From Acidobacteriota bacterium (GTDB lineage Bacteria; Acidobacteriota; Terriglobia; UBA7540), in contig JAKAWN010000418.1 in the NCBI GenBank assembly GCA_021827245.1, positions 1 through 5,969 of the forward strand: a DNA stretch of 5,969 nucleotides. The letters run 5' to 3'. The notes beneath the pieces are model-generated. The model did no database searches. It was not told the DNA's origin and worked only from the letters and a program-made list of their open reading frames with translations. The translations under genes and the position numbers were made by a program. How positions within the stretch are numbered: position 1 is the first letter of the stretch; each line of letters begins with the position of its first letter. Below, in pieces: positions 4,796-5,969 of the stretch.

Positions 4796-5302
4796 ATGAA
4801 ACGACTTGGCTTGTGGATATTCCTGGCGGCAGTTGTGGTGGCTACTCCGCTTCAGGCGGAATTCCGCCAGATCAAGCTCACGACGTTTGGTATGGACTGA
4901 GCGGTCTGCGCCCACGCCGTGAGCGTGGCCGTCAAGAAGATTTCGGGAGTTGAGACCGTGAACGTGAGCCTCAATAAGGGCTTAGTGATCATCGAGCTCG
5001 TTCCCGGGAATAGGGTGAGGATGGATCAAATACGAAAAGCGATCCTCGACGACGCGTTCACGCCGAAGGAGGCAAACGTCGTCGCTGTCGGGAGATTGAT
5101 CTCCGACAACGGGAAGCTACGGTTCAGAGTCGCAGGGACGAATGAGACGTTTCCGGTGACTTCGACTCCGCACCAATCCTGGCAAAAGTTCGTTGGCCGC
5201 GACGTGACGGTGGATGGATTGCTTGCGGCTCCCGCCAAGGGGACGGAAGACGGGATCCTTCGGATCACAAGCGTTTCCGCAGTATCAGCGCTGCCGAAAT
5301 AG
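4796..5302 (+). CDS. MerP-like periplasmic HMA protein, probable selenoprotein (Sec at TGA 4898-4900)
   Basis: The frame from ATG 4796 to TAG 5302 encodes 168 residues if the in-frame TGA at codon 35 is read as Sec. The start has GGGAGGG at 4780-4786. Residues 1-21 form a signal peptide ending LQA, so it should be periplasmic. Residues 26-92 follow the heavy-metal-associated (HMA) fold of MerP: TTFGMD-U35-AVC38 (the GMxCxxC metal-binding loop with Sec replacing the first Cys), then VAVKKISGVETVNVSLNKGLVIIEL, and IRKAILDDAFTP. Residues 98-168 form an extra beta-rich domain (GRLISDNGKLRFRVAG, VGRDVTVDGLL, GILRITSVSAV), plausibly OB-fold, not usual in MerP. A bacterial SECIS-like hairpin follows the TGA. 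The alternative is a nonsense mutation, but a GTG start at 4919 would remove both the signal peptide and C38, leaving no function. A selAB/selC/selD set in the genome is required and is not in the window. Confidence 0.8.
4901..4936 (+). promoter_or_regulatory. Candidate bacterial SECIS element
   Basis: CCACGC (4912-4917) pairs perfectly with GCGTGG (4923-4928) around the five-base loop CGUGA. The loop begins 17 bases after the UGA, and its second base is G followed by U. Both match the bSECIS pattern of a short apical loop with a G in its first two positions, about 16-37 bases from the UGA. A lower stem is possible: GCGG (4901-4904) with CCGU (4929-4932), leaving a seven-base bulge. It would be bound by SelB. 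Pairing was checked by hand only. Confidence 0.68.
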
Positions 5303-5327
5303 CGAGTCCACAGGAGGGATTGTCATT

Positions 5328-5761
5328 ATGGCGACACAAACATTGCGATCCGAGGCTTCACCGGCAAGGGAGAATCCCTGGTTGAGTTATCTTTCTCTCT
5401 TCACATCGCTGGGAACCTTGTTTTGCTGCGCGCTGCCGTCGCTCCTGGTGCTTTTCGGGCTGGGAGCGACGGTGGCTTCTTCCCTTCGGCTTTGCCGTGG
5501 CTGGTGGTGCTGGCGCGGCACAAGGTTTGGGTTTTTGCGCTGTCCGGGGGCCTGATCGCCAGCGATTTCCTTTACATTTATTGGCTCGGGCCGCAGCTCA
5601 AGGCGCAAGGCGACTCGTGCTCAGTCGCAGACGGTCCCACGGCCTGCGATACGGCCACGCGCATCAGCCGCACCGCGTTATGGGTAGCAGCCGTAAACTA
5701 CGCTGTCGGATTCTTCACCGCTTACCTTCTCGGCCCCATCCTCCTCCGATTCAATCCTTAA
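5328..5761 (+). CDS. MerT-like mercuric/metal transport membrane protein, split by an apparent one-base deletion
   Basis: A strong AGGAGGG precedes the ATG at 5328. The first part (to about 5486) reads YLSLFTSLGTLFCCALPSLL, a membrane segment with an adjacent Cys pair (C33-C34) like MerT helix 1, then GLGATVAS. The next part lies in the -1 frame from 5486 to the TAA at 5759-5761: SALPWLVVLARHKVW, a second helix (FALSGGLIASDFLYIYWL), a polar loop with C98 and C107, and a third helix ending at a GPILL tail. Joining the two at 5484-5486 gives 144 residues with the expected MerT topology of three helices and Cys pairs in helix 1 and the helix 2-3 loop. Read literally, the first frame continues to a stop just after 5555. 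I see no heptameric slippery site, so a lost base (mutation or assembly error) is likelier than programmed frameshifting. It would move Hg(II) or a similar ion across the inner membrane after the MerP-like protein. Confidence 0.78.
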
Positions 5762-5969
5762 GTGTCGTCGGGTGCTCCAATCAATCGTCGTACCCTTCAA
5801 AAGAAGGAGGTCCAGGAACCACGTTTGATCAACGCGGGACAATGAAATCTCGGCAGGGTACTTTCTGATGAAGTCGAGAACATCCCTCTCACGGATGCGG
5901 TGAATATCATGCCCATTACCGTTGTGGCGTTTCGTGCCTTGCAGCCGGTCGCGGAGCAAGCCCTTTTCA
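5678..5969 (-). CDS. HTH-type DNA-binding protein, C-terminal part (cut by window edge)
   Basis: An open frame enters from the right edge on the minus strand and ends at the TAA at 5678-5680, giving about 96 residues with no stop. EKGLLRDRLQG, then HNGNGHDIHRIRERDVLDFI and SRVDQTWFLDLL look like the recognition helix, wing and C-terminal helices of an excisionase/MerR-type helix-turn-helix protein; I recall similar phage- or element-associated proteins in Acidobacteriota. The N-terminal helix-turn-helix would be off the window. It is convergent to the MerT-like gene and overlaps its last 84 bases. The tail after the LLLLKG region is acidic and unfamiliar. It is unrelated to the metal operon by strand. 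The ORF could be partly fortuitous, but the recognisable core argues that the main part is real. Confidence 0.55.
   Translation of the reverse strand, partial: EKGLLRDRLQGTKRHNGNGHDIHRIRERDVLDFIRKYPAEISLSRVDQTWFLDLLLLKGTTIDWSTRRHLRIESEEDGAEKVSGEESDSVVYGCYP

Noticed and set aside
4919..5302. Shorter gene starting at GTG 4919 with no TGA read-through.
   Set aside because: It would begin inside the HMA domain with no ribosome site, no signal peptide and no metal-binding Cys.
5478..5492. Programmed -1 frameshift site in the MerT-like gene.
   Set aside because: No X XXY YYZ heptamer exists in the needed frame around the join, so a lost base explains it better.
5423..5761. Separate gene starting at ATG 5423.
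   Set aside because: Its first 20 residues are the out-of-frame reading of the MerT-like helix 1; the helices only make sense when joined to the frame that starts at 5328.

Overview
The window looks like a chromosomal or mobile-region segment from a bacterium with two membranes and moderately high GC. The cues are an outer-membrane-type beta-barrel with a terminal Phe and two proteins with export signals. The gene families resemble those I associate with Acidobacteriota, Verrucomicrobiota and Planctomycetota (non-photosynthetic Ycf46/Ycf35 clusters, MerT-like proteins of this type, HicB/PIN pairs). My best guess is an environmental Acidobacteriota-like organism, but that is inference from family resemblance and not proof.

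Left half, minus strand (1-3080): a gene cluster that reads right to left. It contains a 118-residue unknown, a DUF1257 (Ycf35-like) protein, a small DUF2997 protein, a short NrdG-like radical SAM protein, and a Ycf46-like AAA ATPase cut by the window edge. The middle three are tightly packed, with ribosome binding sites at or over the preceding stop codon. The role of this conserved set is not established. A two-gene toxin-antitoxin module (ribbon-helix-helix antitoxin and PIN-domain toxin, 744-1416) sits on the opposite strand between the radical SAM gene and the ATPase gene, splitting the cluster.

Right half, plus strand (3140-5761): a compact mercury/heavy-metal-type operon. A MerR-family regulator (3178-3609) is followed by a MerR-type promoter and four genes: a 47-residue Cys-rich metallothionein-like protein, an outer-membrane beta-barrel protein, a MerP-like periplasmic HMA protein and a MerT-like membrane protein. 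The regulator has a near-copy of the same promoter directly at its own start codon. No mercuric reductase follows. The next gene is a convergent, partial HTH-type protein entering from the right edge (5678-5969).

The most striking point is the MerP-like gene at 4796-5302. An in-frame TGA (4898-4900) falls exactly where the first metal-binding Cys of the HMA motif should be (GMD-TGA-AVC). The frame stays open on both sides and a GC-rich hairpin with a GU-containing loop begins a few bases downstream, as expected for a bacterial SECIS element. This is best read as a selenocysteine-containing MerP-like protein fused to a C-terminal beta-rich (possibly OB-fold) domain. The adjacent MerT-like gene carries an apparent one-base deletion near 5484-5486 that splits an otherwise complete protein, so either the assembly has an error there or this gene is broken. 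Taken together, the right half could form a trans-envelope metal-handling system (barrel, periplasmic Sec/Cys carrier, inner-membrane MerT-like channel, cytosolic Cys-rich buffer) under a thiol-based MerR switch.
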